Of a DNA stretch of 64,000 bases, positions 1 through 9,589 are shown piece by piece. The stretch spans positions 1,514,501-1,578,500 of the forward strand of contig NZ_JAQGPL010000001.1 in NCBI RefSeq assembly GCF_028826105.1, in the 5' to 3' direction. Numbering within the stretch: position 1 is the first letter of the stretch; the number at the start of each line of letters is the position of its first letter. The notes beneath the pieces are model-generated. The model saw only the letters and a list, made by a program, of their open reading frames with translations, was not told the DNA's origin and made no database searches. This stretch comes from Paenibacillus humicola (lineage in GTDB: Bacteria > Bacillota > Bacilli > Paenibacillales > Paenibacillaceae). Position numbers and translations under genes: made by a program.

Positions 1-450
1 AAGGAAATCAAGCTGGCTTCCATCGCGCTTCTTGTTCATCCCGTCATCATTCTCGTGCCCACTGCGCTTGCGCTCCTGCGCCCCGAAGCGATCGCTTCGA
101 TTTCCAATCCGGGGCCGCACGGCTTATCCGAAGTGTTGTATGCCTTCACGTCGGGCGCGGCGAACAACGGCTCCGCTTTTGCCGGCCTGAATGCCAATAC
201 GAACTTCTACAATATCGGCATCGGACTCGTCATGCTGGCCGGCCGATATATCTCAATCATCGCCATGCTTGCCATCGCCGGGTCGCTCGCGGCGAAACGG
301 ATCGTTCCGGTAACGACAGGGACGCTGAGAACCAACACTCCCTTGTTTACGGGAATTCTCCTCATGATCATTCTCGTAATCGGGGCGCTGACGTTTTTCC
401 CGTCTCTTGCGCTCGGACCGATTGCCGAACAACTCGCCATGCCGCGTTGA
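1..450 (+). CDS. kdpA: KdpA, K+-transporting ATPase subunit A (3' part)
   Basis: This is the carboxy-terminal 149 residues of the channel-like subunit that binds and passes K+ in the KdpFABC import pump. The reading frame is open from the first base of the window, so the gene starts upstream; the GTG at 55 is internal. The stretch [20 protein letters not shown] is the conserved pore-loop (selectivity filter) signature of the last KdpA repeat, followed by hydrophobic helices. It lies 31 bp ahead of kdpB on the same strand, as in the standard kdpABC operon. Identification is secure; the rest of the gene cannot be judged. Confidence 0.97.
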   Translation, partial: KEIKLASIALLVHPVIILVPTALALLRPEAIASISNPGPHGLSEVLYAFTSGAANNGSAFAGLNANTNFYNIGIGLVMLAGRYISIIAMLAIAGSLAAKRIVPVTTGTLRTNTPLFTGILLMIILVIGALTFFPSLALGPIAEQLAMPR

Positions 451-481
451 TTGCCGCTTTTCATAAAGAGGGAGGAACCCT

Positions 482-2524
482 ATGACTACAGTCCGTCATC
501 AAACGCTGACGAAAGACATCGTGGCTCAAGCGATGCTGGATGCGTTCAAAAAGCTGAATCCGGTCATCATGATGAAGAATCCGGTGATGTTTGTCGTCGA
601 AGTCGGAACGTTCATTACGCTGCTCTTATCCTTCGATCCGAGCCTCTTTGGCGCATCGGGCGCAGGCAGGGGCTATAATATCGCCGTATTCCTGATTTTG
701 CTTTTTACCGTGCTGTTCGGCAATTTCGCCGAGGCGCTTGCGGAAGGCCGCGGCAAAGCGCAGGCGGATACGCTCCGCAAGACCAAATCCGATACGATGG
801 CCAAGCTGGTGCAAAAAGACGGGAGCTATAAGCACGTGTCGTCGACCCAGCTGAAAAAAGGCGATATCGTCCGCGTGGATACCGGCGAAATGATCCCGAC
901 CGACGGCGAAATCGTCGAAGGTCTGGCTTCCATCGACGAATCGGCGATTACCGGCGAATCGGCTCCGGTGATAAAGGAAGCAGGCGGCGATTTCTCTTCC
1001 GTAACGGGCGGGACGAGAGTCGCTTCCGATTATATCGTGATGAAAGTCGTGACCGATCCCGGCGAATCGTTCCTTGACCGGATGATTGTGCTCGTCGAAG
1101 GGGCGAAGCGGCAGAAGACGCCGAACGAGATCGCCTTGACCACGCTGCTCGCCGTATTGACGCTCATTTTCCTGTTCGTCATCATCACGATGGTCCCGAT
1201 GGCCGGATACCTGGGTGTCCGGCTGGATATAGCCACCCTGATCGCGCTGCTCGTATGCCTGATCCCGACGACGATCGGCGGCCTGCTGTCCGCGATCGGC
1301 ATTGCGGGGATGGACCGGGTGACGCAGTTCAACGTGCTTGCCATGTCGGGCAAAGCCGTCGAGGCCGCAGGCGACATCGACACGCTTATCCTGGATAAAA
1401 CGGGAACGATCACGTACGGCAACCGGATGGCGTTCGAATTTACCCCGGTGAAGGGCATATCGGAAAAGGAATTGACGTTGGCCGCTCTGCAGGCATCGGT
1501 CAAAGATGAAACGCCGGAAGGGCGATCGATCGTCGAGCTTGCGGAGAAGCAGGGCGCGACATGGCCGTCCGCGGAGTATGAAGGCGCGGAGGTCGTCGAG
1601 TTCAGCGCGGAAACCCGGATGTCCGGGCTGAACCTTGCCGGCGGCACCGCGATTCGCAAAGGAGCGGTCGATGCGATCGTCAAATATGCGAACGCCATGG
1701 ACGGCAGAGTTCCCGGCGATCTGGAGGAAATGGCGAGCCGCATTGCCAAAGCCGGCGGGACCCCGCTTGCGGTGGCCGTGAACAATCGGATCTATGGCGT
1801 TATTTACTTGAAAGATACGGTCAAATCCGGTTTGAAGGAGCGGTTCGACGAACTGAGGGCGATGGGGATCAAAACCGTCATGTGTACGGGCGACAACCCG
1901 CTGACGGCGGCGACCATCGCGCTCGAGGCCGGCGTCGACGACTTTATCGCGGAAGCGAAGCCGGAGGATAAAATCGCCGCGATCAAGAAGGAGCAGCAGG
2001 AGGGCAAGCTGGTCGCCATGACCGGCGACGGGACGAACGATGCGCCGGCGCTGGCCCAGGCGGATGTCGGACTCGCCATGAACTCGGGAACGATGGCCGC
2101 CAAAGAAGCCGCCAACATGATCGATCTCGATTCGGACCCGACCAAGCTGCTGTCCGTCGTCTCGATCGGCAAGCAGCTGCTCATCACCCGCGGCGCGCTG
2201 ACGACATTCTCGATCGCCAACGACATCGCCAAATATTTTGCGATTATTCCCGCGATGTTCATCGTGGCGATGCCGCAGCTTCAATCGCTGAATATCATGC
2301 GCCTTGCCTCGCCGCAGTCTGCGATTTTATCCGCTTTGATTTTCAACGCGATCATTATTCCGCTGCTCATCCCGATCGCCATGAAAGGCGTGAAATACCG
2401 CGCGATGTCGGCGGACAGACTGCTCGGCCGCAATGTGCTTATTTATGGCATGGGCGGCGTAATCGTTCCTTTCATTGGGATTAAAATCATCGATATGGCG
2501 CTTCACGGCCTGCATATCGTGTAA
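482..2524 (+). CDS. kdpB: KdpB, catalytic P-type ATPase subunit
   Basis: KdpB hydrolyses ATP to drive high-affinity K+ import through KdpA in the cytoplasmic membrane. The 680-residue length is typical. Visible P-type ATPase landmarks are the dephosphorylation loop TGES (157-160), the phosphorylation motif DKTGTIT with Asp305, and the hinge motif TGDGTNDAP (514-522). Membrane helices lie near residues 35-90, 220-280 and 580-680. The ATG is preceded by GAGGGAGG at good spacing. It sits between kdpA and kdpC with short gaps, so it is co-transcribed with them. Nothing suggests loss of activity. Confidence 0.98.
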   Translation: MTTVRHQTLTKDIVAQAMLDAFKKLNPVIMMKNPVMFVVEVGTFITLLLSFDPSLFGASGAGRGYNIAVFLILLFTVLFGNFAEALAEGRGKAQADTLRKTKSDTMAKLVQKDGSYKHVSSTQLKKGDIVRVDTGEMIPTDGEIVEGLASIDESAITGESAPVIKEAGGDFSSVTGGTRVASDYIVMKVVTDPGESFLDRMIVLVEGAKRQKTPNEIALTTLLAVLTLIFLFVIITMVPMAGYLGVRLDIATLIALLVCLIPTTIGGLLSAIGIAGMDRVTQFNVLAMSGKAVEAAGDIDTLILDKTGTITYGNRMAFEFTPVKGISEKELTLAALQASVKDETPEGRSIVELAEKQGATWPSAEYEGAEVVEFSAETRMSGLNLAGGTAIRKGAVDAIVKYANAMDGRVPGDLEEMASRIAKAGGTPLAVAVNNRIYGVIYLKDTVKSGLKERFDELRAMGIKTVMCTGDNPLTAATIALEAGVDDFIAEAKPEDKIAAIKKEQQEGKLVAMTGDGTNDAPALAQADVGLAMNSGTMAAKEAANMIDLDSDPTKLLSVVSIGKQLLITRGALTTFSIANDIAKYFAIIPAMFIVAMPQLQSLNIMRLASPQSAILSALIFNAIIIPLLIPIAMKGVKYRAMSADRLLGRNVLIYGMGGVIVPFIGIKIIDMALHGLHIV

Positions 2525-2545
2525 TCGAAGAAAGGGGAATACAGG

Positions 2546-3109
2546 TTGAAAACGACTCTGACCGCGATCCGCGTATCCGTCGTCTTAATGATTCTATGCG
2601 GCCTGATTTATCCGGCCGTGACGACCGGCTTTGCTCAAGTTCTGTTCCCGGGACAAGCGGACGGCAGCTTGGTTCGCTCCGGGAGTACCGTCATCGGCTC
2701 CGAATTGCTTGCGCAAAGCACGCTGTCGCCGAAGCTGTTTCATCCCCGGGCGTCCGCGGCGAAATACGACCCGGCGGCCTCGGCAGGCTCCAATCGGGCT
2801 GTCGGCAGCAGCGATTACGTCAAAGGGATCGCCGAACAAATCGCCGCCTTGAAGAAGGAAGATCCGGCGCTGAGCGATATTCCGGCCGATTTGGTCACGA
2901 CATCCGGCTCCGGATTCGATCCGGATTTATCGCCAGAGGGGGCCATGGCTCAAATTCCGCGTATCAGCAAAGCTTCCGGCTTATCGGAACAACAGCTGCG
3001 GCAGCTGGCGGACTCGCTCATCCGGAACAGGCAGCTCGGCGTATTCGGAGAGCCGCGCGTCAATGTTTTGGACTTGAATATCGCGTTGTTGAAACGGATC
3101 AAGCCATAA
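2546..3109 (+). CDS. kdpC: KdpC, K+-transporting ATPase subunit C
   Basis: KdpC is the single-pass subunit that stabilises the Kdp complex and helps nucleotide binding. The 187-residue product has one amino-terminal membrane helix (about residues 7-29) and an extracytoplasmic domain with the family stretch FHPRASAAKYDPAASAGSN. The start is TTG, preceded by AAAGGGG; no in-frame ATG lies nearby. It follows kdpB by 21 bp. A hairpin lies just after its stop, before the sensor gene. Confidence 0.96.
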   Translation: MKTTLTAIRVSVVLMILCGLIYPAVTTGFAQVLFPGQADGSLVRSGSTVIGSELLAQSTLSPKLFHPRASAAKYDPAASAGSNRAVGSSDYVKGIAEQIAALKKEDPALSDIPADLVTTSGSGFDPDLSPEGAMAQIPRISKASGLSEQQLRQLADSLIRNRQLGVFGEPRVNVLDLNIALLKRIKP

Positions 3110-3119
3110 ATTTTGTACA

Positions 3120-3145
3120 GCCGCTCCTTAAGGTCCGGGAGCGGC
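3120..3145 (+). terminator. Hairpin between kdpC and the kdpD-N gene
   Basis: A perfect 8-bp stem (GCCGCTCC / GGAGCGGC, loop of 10) begins 11 bases after the kdpC stop and is followed by TTCCTT, not a full T tract. It could be a weak terminator or a processing site that lowers sensor expression relative to the pump genes. The role is inferred. Confidence 0.5.
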
Positions 3146-3163
3146 TTCCTTAGGAGACTCGCG

Positions 3164-5485
3164 ATGGAAAACTTTCGCAGGAAAACGCCGGAGGAGATCC
3201 TTCATTCCATCTCCAAGCTGCACCGCGGCACCTTGAAAATCTATATCGGCCCGGTCAGCGGCTCCGGCAAGACGTACCACATGCTCCGTGAAGGGAACGC
3301 CTTAAAACAGCAGGGAATCGATGTTGTGATTTGCGCCGTTTCCACGCTGCAGCGGCCGGAGACCGTGGAGCAGCTCGGCGATTTGGAGCGCGTGCCAAGC
3401 ATCCATTGGCGGAATGGCGGCACGGAATTCAAAGATTTGAACCTAGATGCGCTGTTGGAACGAAACCCTGAAGTGGTCCTCGTCGACGGACTCGCGCACC
3501 GTAACCGGCCCCATGCGAAATTTCCGACGCGTTTGGACGACATCAAATTCCTGCTGTCACATCAGATCAGCGTCATTACGACGGTAAACGTCTATGAACT
3601 TGAAGGCTATACGGAAATCGCTCAAAGGATGACCGGGATCGAAGCCGGGGCGACGGTTCCCGCCGATACGCTGGAGGTGGCCGACGAGGTGCGCCTGATT
3701 GATGTCACGCCGGAAACGATTTTAAACCGTCTTGCAGAAGGGCAATTCAAGGCCAATCAAGAAGCGTCCGTCTTCAAACGGGGGAATTTAGGCGTGCTGC
3801 GGGAGCTGGCGCTTCGGCTGGTTGCGGGGGACGTGAACGGCTCCTTGAACGAGCATCGCGTGGAGATGGGCATTGCCGGGCCGCCCGGCATCGCGGAGCG
3901 CATTCTCGTATCCACCCAATATCACTGGAACGGGTCCATCTATATCCGCCGCGGCGAGCAAATCGCCAAAAGGCTCGGGGGGGATTTAATCGTCGTTATT
4001 TTTCGCAATCGGAAAAAACCGCTCTCCAAAGAAGCGTCGGCCTTTCGCCGAAGCATGATGAAGCTCACCCGGAAAATCGGCTGCGAATTGGAAGAACTGC
4101 CTCTTCGAAGCCGCAGGAACATCCCGGCTGAGCTGGTTCGCTATGCTGTCCGGCTTAACGTGACGCGAATGGTGATGGGGCACACGAAACATACCGGCTG
4201 GCAGGAGCTGCTGCATGGCTCCGTCGTGAACGGCATTTTGAAAAAAACGAAAAATATCGATGTTTTTCTCGTCGCCGACAGGGCGGAGCATGAAGGAGAA
4301 CGAATTTTGCCGGCGAAAAGCAGGGAAAGCGCGCAATTCGAAAAATACCGCCGTCTGAGCGAGCAGGAAGTCGCCGAGAGGATCAGCACGATCACAAGAG
4401 GCAAATTCAAGGTCTATATCGGAGCGGCACCGGGCGTGGGCAAAACGTATACGATGCTTCGCGAAGGCAACGATCTGTTGAAGAAGGGGGTCGATGTCCG
4501 AATCGGATTGCTTGAAACGCACAATCGTGCGGATACGATCGCCCAAGTCGGCGGGCTGCGTATCATTCCGCGAGCAAGCCGCGTGTATCAAGGCGTGACG
4601 CTTGAGGAAATGGATACTGAAGCGGTGATACGGAGCGGTCCCGAAGTCGTGCTCATCGACGAGCTGGCCCATACGAACGTACCCGGAAGCAGGAACCGGA
4701 AACGCTACGAGGACGTGCTGGAAATTTTGGACGCGGGGATAAACGTCATTACGACCGTTAACGTTCAGCATCTAGAAAGCCTGAACGATGCGGTCGAAGA
4801 AATGACGGGCATACGCGTCCGGGAAACGGTGCCCGACAGCATCCTTCGTTTGGCGGACGAGGTTCAGCTCATTGACGTCTCGCCGGAAGCGCTGCGGCAA
4901 AGAATGAAAGAGGGCAAAATCTACGCCCTGCCGAAGGTGGATCAAGCGCTCGATCATTTTTTTAAAACAGGGAATCTGATCGCGCTGCGCGAGCTTGCCC
5001 TCCGGGAAATCGCCGACGACGTCGATGAGCGCCTGGAATCGTGGGAGCGGAAAAGCTCGCTTCGCGGCCCGTGGCGGCGCAGGGAAACGATATTCGTTTG
5101 CGTCAATGCGACGCCTCACGCCGACCGCTTGATACGCCGCGGCTTCCGGACCGCCTATCGGCTGAAGGCCGCCTGGTACGTCCATTACGTTCATATCGGC
5201 GCGATGACGGAGGAGCTGCGGAAACGTCTCGACGAGCTGGAGCGATTAACCGCTCGTCTGGGAGGAACCTTCATGATCCATGAAGGCCGCCGCTCCAAGC
5301 AAATCGCCGGGATATTGTCCTCGAAAGCCGACGAACTGGAAGCGACGCAGCTGGTCATCGGGCAATCGAAGCCGAGCTTCCGGGAAAAACTGCGGAATGG
5401 TTCCGTCGTTACCCGGCTGATCCGCTTGTCCCGGCATCGGGATGTCTTGATTGTTGCGGATTACGACCCGAACCTTGCGCTATAA
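3164..5485 (+). CDS. kdpD: KdpD amino-terminal sensor, tandem-duplicated, no kinase domain
   Basis: The 773-residue protein contains two complete copies of the KdpD input module (KdpD nucleotide-binding domain followed by a universal-stress-like domain) and no histidine-kinase part. Copy 1 spans about residues 8-385 with a P-loop at 29-37 (GPVSGSGKT) but DGLAHRN (108-114) where the family has DELAHTN. Copy 2 spans about 395-773 with P-loop GAAPGVGKT (420-428) and intact DELAHTN (499-505). USP-like parts lie near 244-375 and 640-770. In usual KdpD one such module is fused to membrane and kinase domains; here those are the next gene. The ATG at 3164 has AGGAG seven bases upstream; an upstream in-frame TTG (3113) overlaps the hairpin and is less likely. 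It probably senses ATP/K+ status or a second messenger and acts on the kinase in trans. Confidence 0.9.
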   Translation: MENFRRKTPEEILHSISKLHRGTLKIYIGPVSGSGKTYHMLREGNALKQQGIDVVICAVSTLQRPETVEQLGDLERVPSIHWRNGGTEFKDLNLDALLERNPEVVLVDGLAHRNRPHAKFPTRLDDIKFLLSHQISVITTVNVYELEGYTEIAQRMTGIEAGATVPADTLEVADEVRLIDVTPETILNRLAEGQFKANQEASVFKRGNLGVLRELALRLVAGDVNGSLNEHRVEMGIAGPPGIAERILVSTQYHWNGSIYIRRGEQIAKRLGGDLIVVIFRNRKKPLSKEASAFRRSMMKLTRKIGCELEELPLRSRRNIPAELVRYAVRLNVTRMVMGHTKHTGWQELLHGSVVNGILKKTKNIDVFLVADRAEHEGERILPAKSRESAQFEKYRRLSEQEVAERISTITRGKFKVYIGAAPGVGKTYTMLREGNDLLKKGVDVRIGLLETHNRADTIAQVGGLRIIPRASRVYQGVTLEEMDTEAVIRSGPEVVLIDELAHTNVPGSRNRKRYEDVLEILDAGINVITTVNVQHLESLNDAVEEMTGIRVRETVPDSILRLADEVQLIDVSPEALRQRMKEGKIYALPKVDQALDHFFKTGNLIALRELALREIADDVDERLESWERKSSLRGPWRRRETIFVCVNATPHADRLIRRGFRTAYRLKAAWYVHYVHIGAMTEELRKRLDELERLTARLGGTFMIHEGRRSKQIAGILSSKADELEATQLVIGQSKPSFREKLRNGSVVTRLIRLSRHRDVLIVADYDPNLAL

Positions 5486-5515
5486 TAGAAGGATCAGATC
5501 AACCGCAGGATGTGA

Positions 5516-7159
5516 ATGCATGTGGGAACAAGGAATGAGAAGCGCGGGTCCGCGCGGCGCGGCGGCCTTCCGTCCGGGCAGGGGAATCCGGAGCCGAATC
5601 CGGAGGAGGAAGCGCCTGCAAAGGCGGCGGCTTTTTTTTCCTGGAAGCCCTATCTCTCGATCACGGCGCTGATTGCCGCATTGACCGTTCTGCTTCACCC
5701 TTTCGGGCAAACGTTCGATCTGGTCAATATTTCGCTCCTTTATTTGATTCCGGTTTTATTGAGCGCCGTCTTTGGGGGGATCTGGCCTTCTTTTTACGCG
5801 GCGTTTCTGGGCGTATTGTCGTTTGACTTCTTCTTCGTCCCGCCTTATTTGAGCTTCACCGTTTCCGATCTGCGCTATTTGATTTCCTTTGCCGTGTTTA
5901 TGACGGTCGCCTCGCTGACCGGTAGCTTGGCCGCCCGATTGAAGCAGCAGCTGCGGTTGTCGAAGCGAAGAGAAGCCCATATGGCCGCCCTTTATGCGCT
6001 GAGCCGGCAAATGAGCGCCATTACCGACATCCGCTCCTTGCTGGAAAACGTAACGCTTCAAGTTTCGCGCATGGTTCATGCGGAGACAGCCTTATATTTG
6101 CCCGATCGCGAAGGGGAACTGGCCCTGACCGCCTCTTCCTCCGGTTCTGCCGGTTTGGGGTTGGATGAATCGGAGCTCGTTATTGCAAAATGGGTTTACC
6201 GGCACGGAGAGCCGGCGGGGAAAGGCACCGGCATGCTGCGGGAAACGCCGGGCTTTTACGTGCCCATGGCTGCGGAGGACCGGGTTTACGGCGTATTGGC
6301 GGTGAAGCTTGACCGCGCGGACGCCGCGCTTTCGCCGGAAACCCGCCGTCTGCTGGAAGCGCTGGGGGGGCTGGCCGCCATTGCCGTCGCTCGCGTGATG
6401 CTGGCGGAAGAGGCGAAAATGGCCCAGTTATCGGCGGAATCGGAAAAAATGCGGACGGCGTTATTGGATTCCGTTTCGCACGAACTGCGCACTCCCCTGG
6501 CCACCATCATCGGCTCGGCGACGGGGCTGATCGAAGGGGAGCGCATTTTGGCTCCGGGGGACCGTTTGGAATTGCTCGCCGCAATCCGGGACGGCGCGCT
6601 GCGCATGAACCGGCTCGTCACGAATCTGCTCGGAATGGTGAAGCTGGAAAGCGGCATGCTCCGGCTGCGCAGGGAATGGTGCGACATGGAAGACATGATC
6701 GGCGTCGTATTATCGCAGGTCAAAGATTTTCAGGAGCATCGGACCGTGCGGGTATCGCTGCCCGACCCGATTCCGATTATTTACGGCGACGAGGTCCTTC
6801 TCGAACAAGCGCTGGTCAACATCGTCAGCAACGCCATCAAATATTCGCCCGATTACAGTGAAATCGCCATTTCGGTCCGGGAAGACGACCGCCATATTCG
6901 GCTTTCCGTTGCGGATGCGGGGATCGGTTTGCCGGCCGGGGACCGGGAACGCATCTTCGAAAAGTTTTATCGGGCCGAAGGGTCGAAGCGCATACCGGGG
7001 ACGGGCCTCGGACTTGCGATCTGCAAAGGAATCGTCGAATTGCATGGAGGGACCATAGCGGCCGAACCAAATGCGGGGAAAGGGACCGTCGTCACCGTCA
7101 GGCTTCCCAATAGCGAAGATCGTCCGCTGCCTCGCGAGGAGGAAATCGAACAACCATGA
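5516..7159 (+). CDS. kdpD: KdpD carboxy-terminal part: membrane histidine kinase
   Basis: The 547-residue sensor kinase corresponds to the second half of classical KdpD. It has a charged amino end, about four closely spaced membrane helices (residues 45-145, DUF4118 type), a GAF-like region (about 165-300), a HisKA domain with H322 in VSHELRTPL, and an ATPase domain with N-box (NIVSNAIKY), DAGIGLP and GTGLGLAI. It phosphorylates KdpE, whose gene overlaps its stop codon by ATGA. It lacks the KdpD/USP input module, which is encoded 30 bp upstream. The ATG chosen has GCAGGA five bases before it. Confidence 0.93.
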   Translation: MHVGTRNEKRGSARRGGLPSGQGNPEPNPEEEAPAKAAAFFSWKPYLSITALIAALTVLLHPFGQTFDLVNISLLYLIPVLLSAVFGGIWPSFYAAFLGVLSFDFFFVPPYLSFTVSDLRYLISFAVFMTVASLTGSLAARLKQQLRLSKRREAHMAALYALSRQMSAITDIRSLLENVTLQVSRMVHAETALYLPDREGELALTASSSGSAGLGLDESELVIAKWVYRHGEPAGKGTGMLRETPGFYVPMAAEDRVYGVLAVKLDRADAALSPETRRLLEALGGLAAIAVARVMLAEEAKMAQLSAESEKMRTALLDSVSHELRTPLATIIGSATGLIEGERILAPGDRLELLAAIRDGALRMNRLVTNLLGMVKLESGMLRLRREWCDMEDMIGVVLSQVKDFQEHRTVRVSLPDPIPIIYGDEVLLEQALVNIVSNAIKYSPDYSEIAISVREDDRHIRLSVADAGIGLPAGDRERIFEKFYRAEGSKRIPGTGLGLAICKGIVELHGGTIAAEPNAGKGTVVTVRLPNSEDRPLPREEEIEQP

Positions 7160-7857
7160 CGCACCACGGCAATGGAGCGCGGATTCTCATTATTGACGAT
7201 GAGCCGCAAATACGCAAGCTGCTGACCGTTTCCATGCACGCCCACCATTTCGATATCTATGAAGCGGCCACGGGGGAAGAGGGCATCCTGCAGGCGTCCA
7301 TCGTCCATCCTGACCTTGTCGTGCTCGATTTGGGCCTTCCCGACGTGTACGGCATGGAGGTTCTGCAGCGTATACGGGAATGGTCGAACGTTCCGATCAT
7401 CGTGCTGACGGCAAAGGAACGCGAGGAGGATAAAATCGCGGCGCTCGACGGCGGAGCGGACGATTATATGACCAAGCCGTTCGGCATGGGGGAGCTTGTG
7501 GCCCGAATACGCGTTGCGCTTCGGCATGCGGCACAGTCTCCGAATGAGCCGATTATGCGGTTCGACGAGCTGACGATCGATTTGGCGCAGCGCGCCGTGG
7601 AGCTTGGCGGCGAGCGCGTGCGGCTGACTCCGACGGAATATGAAATTTTAAAGCTGCTGGCGAATCATGCCGGAAAAGTGGTGACGCAGCGCCAGCTGCT
7701 TCAGCACGTATGGAGCGGCCGTCGCCACGAATCGGAAAGCCATTATTTGCGCGTCTATATCGGTCACTTGCGAAAAAAACTGGAAAAAGACCCGACCCAG
7801 CCGAAATTTATTCTCACCGAGCCCGGGATCGGATACCGATTTGTTTCCCCCGATTAA
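7156..7857 (+). CDS. kdpE: KdpE, OmpR-type response regulator
   Basis: A 233-residue receiver plus winged-helix DNA-binding protein that activates kdp transcription after phosphorylation by the kinase encoded just upstream. The acidic pocket is DDEP near residues 14-17, the phospho-acceptor is Asp58 in VVLDLGLPD, and Lys follows in the MTKPF motif. The trans_reg_C domain (about 130-230) contains LTPTEYEIL and the IGYRF end typical of KdpE. Its ATG overlaps the kinase stop, which indicates translational coupling. No clear terminator follows; 55 bp separate it from the convergent DUF11 gene. Confidence 0.96.
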   Translation: MTHHGNGARILIIDDEPQIRKLLTVSMHAHHFDIYEAATGEEGILQASIVHPDLVVLDLGLPDVYGMEVLQRIREWSNVPIIVLTAKEREEDKIAALDGGADDYMTKPFGMGELVARIRVALRHAAQSPNEPIMRFDELTIDLAQRAVELGGERVRLTPTEYEILKLLANHAGKVVTQRQLLQHVWSGRRHESESHYLRVYIGHLRKKLEKDPTQPKFILTEPGIGYRFVSPD

Positions 7858-7912
7858 TCGGAAAGCGCTTATCTTCCCCGTATCCTGCAAACAATCCGCC
7901 GGAGTAACCGTA

Positions 7913-9589
7913 CTATTCGCTTTGCTCCTCAAGAAGCAAGGTGTAAGGGTTGGACCTCGCCTCGAGCCGGTATTCCCGTCCGTCGAGCGCGAACCGCCCG
8001 ACGGCCGCCGCGTAGCCTTTGATGACCGAGACCTCCGCATCCTCCGAGACCCTGGCCTCATACACGATCCGTATCGTCGTGCCGGGGCCAACCTCTCCAA
8101 TCCGCAAAAATCCGCCGGCATAGCGATCGCCGGCGGATTCACCGTCGACCCGAATGCTGCCGTCTACGATGGACGTCTCGCCGGGAACCAGCTGGGTCAG
8201 GGCAACGGTTGAGAACGCCCAATTTCCTCCGTTCGTCACGTGAAGCTCGAAATGCACGAGATCTCCGGGCTCCACGAGGGCGGGAATCGCATCCGCCTGC
8301 AGCTGAAGAAGCGGGGAATACAGCGTCGTGACCGCCGAATCGGACCGGGCCGATTGCTGCACGAGCCGGCCGTCGGACAACCGGAAGGTGTAATTCAGCT
8401 GCGCGCGATTGACGAGCGGAGGGAGGGACGTCTCCCCCGCAGCCGATCGAATGCCGGCCTGAAACGTGATGACGCTTCGCGAGCCCGCTCGCAGCGTGCC
8501 GAGATCGATGCCTTGGGCGGGCTGCATGCCGCGCAGCGGACTTCCATCCGCCCGGACGCTGTCCCATATGAATAGAGCCCCCTCCGGCATGGGATCGATC
8601 AGGACGGCATCGACCGCGAGCGGGCCGTTATTTTCCGCAATGAGCTCGTAAATCAGCCGGTCGCCCGGAACGGCTCTGGCCCGGTTCACCGATTTGCGCA
8701 GCGTGACGGCGGGCTCGATCACGGTAACGGTGACCGGATTGGTTACGGCGGTTTCCCTTGGCTCTCCTGCCCGGTAGCGAACATACGCCTCGTTCGTAAA
8801 GCGGCCCGATTCCGGCACTCCGGTGATCAGCACGCGGAAGCTGACGCGCTGCGACGCGCCGGCGGCAATCGAGCCGGCAGGGATGCCGGATTCGGGATCG
8901 GCCGAAGGCATAAGGACGTCCCCTGCCTCGACGCTTCCCTGTACGAATTTCTCCCCCGCCAGCACGTGAAACGTCACAACCGCCTGCTGAACCGCCGCAT
9001 TTCCCTCATTCGCGATTGAAATCGTATAGGTCACAATGTCGCCGATAAATGTCTGCCCGGTGCTTGCGTGCAAATACGCCGAAAGAAGATGGCCTGTGAC
9101 CTGAACCTCCGCGAAATTGGAATAAGCGGAGCCCGTAATCGTTCTGCCCCCGTCCGTGAAGAAGACGTAGTCCGCCCGCGCCCGGTTTACGAGCCGCAGG
9201 TCCGGAGGCAGGGAGACAAGAATGACCTGAAACTCGATGTTCACCGATGCTCCGGCGCCTAAGGCGCCGAGCTCGATGCCCGAATCCGGATGGACGCCCG
9301 GGAGCGGAGTGCCGTCCCGCAGCAGGCTGTTGGCGATAAAAGCGGTGCCCGGGGGAAGCGCATCGTAGAGCGTAACCTGCGCCTCCCGGTTCCCTTTATT
9401 CTCCAGGCTAATGCGGTATGCGAACGTTTCATCCCGTGCGGCCCGAGACTTGGACGCGCTTTTGACAAGCTGAATGACCGGCCCGATACGCGGCGTGATG
9501 ACCGTATTGGAATAGGCAACCTGGCTGATTCCTCCCGAGCTGAAGGTAACCCGGGACTGATTGTTTAAAAATGGCCCGGAAGGATTCAT
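7913..9589 (-). CDS. DUF11 repeat protein, carboxy-terminal part (frame-separated)
   Basis: A 558-residue frame encoding the tail of one DUF11 unit and four further DUF11-type beta-sandwich repeats. It has no signal peptide or start region of its own and begins with LNNQSRVTFSSGG, exactly the segment missing from the last repeat of the upstream frame. Its ATG overlaps the upstream TGA as ATGA. Either it is translated by coupling as a separate protein, or a one-base deletion has split one gene of about 2,790 residues. The later repeats (from about residue 140) are more divergent than those upstream. No sorting motif (LPXTG) or membrane anchor is seen at its end, which is EEQSE. Confidence 0.85.
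   Translation of the reverse strand: MNPSGPFLNNQSRVTFSSGGISQVAYSNTVITPRIGPVIQLVKSASKSRAARDETFAYRISLENKGNREAQVTLYDALPPGTAFIANSLLRDGTPLPGVHPDSGIELGALGAGASVNIEFQVILVSLPPDLRLVNRARADYVFFTDGGRTITGSAYSNFAEVQVTGHLLSAYLHASTGQTFIGDIVTYTISIANEGNAAVQQAVVTFHVLAGEKFVQGSVEAGDVLMPSADPESGIPAGSIAAGASQRVSFRVLITGVPESGRFTNEAYVRYRAGEPRETAVTNPVTVTVIEPAVTLRKSVNRARAVPGDRLIYELIAENNGPLAVDAVLIDPMPEGALFIWDSVRADGSPLRGMQPAQGIDLGTLRAGSRSVITFQAGIRSAAGETSLPPLVNRAQLNYTFRLSDGRLVQQSARSDSAVTTLYSPLLQLQADAIPALVEPGDLVHFELHVTNGGNWAFSTVALTQLVPGETSIVDGSIRVDGESAGDRYAGGFLRIGEVGPGTTIRIVYEARVSEDAEVSVIKGYAAAVGRFALDGREYRLEARSNPYTLLLEEQSE

Noticed and set aside
626-2284. Minus-strand frame of 552 codons in kdpB
   Set aside because: His/Arg-rich antisense shadow of a well-conserved gene.
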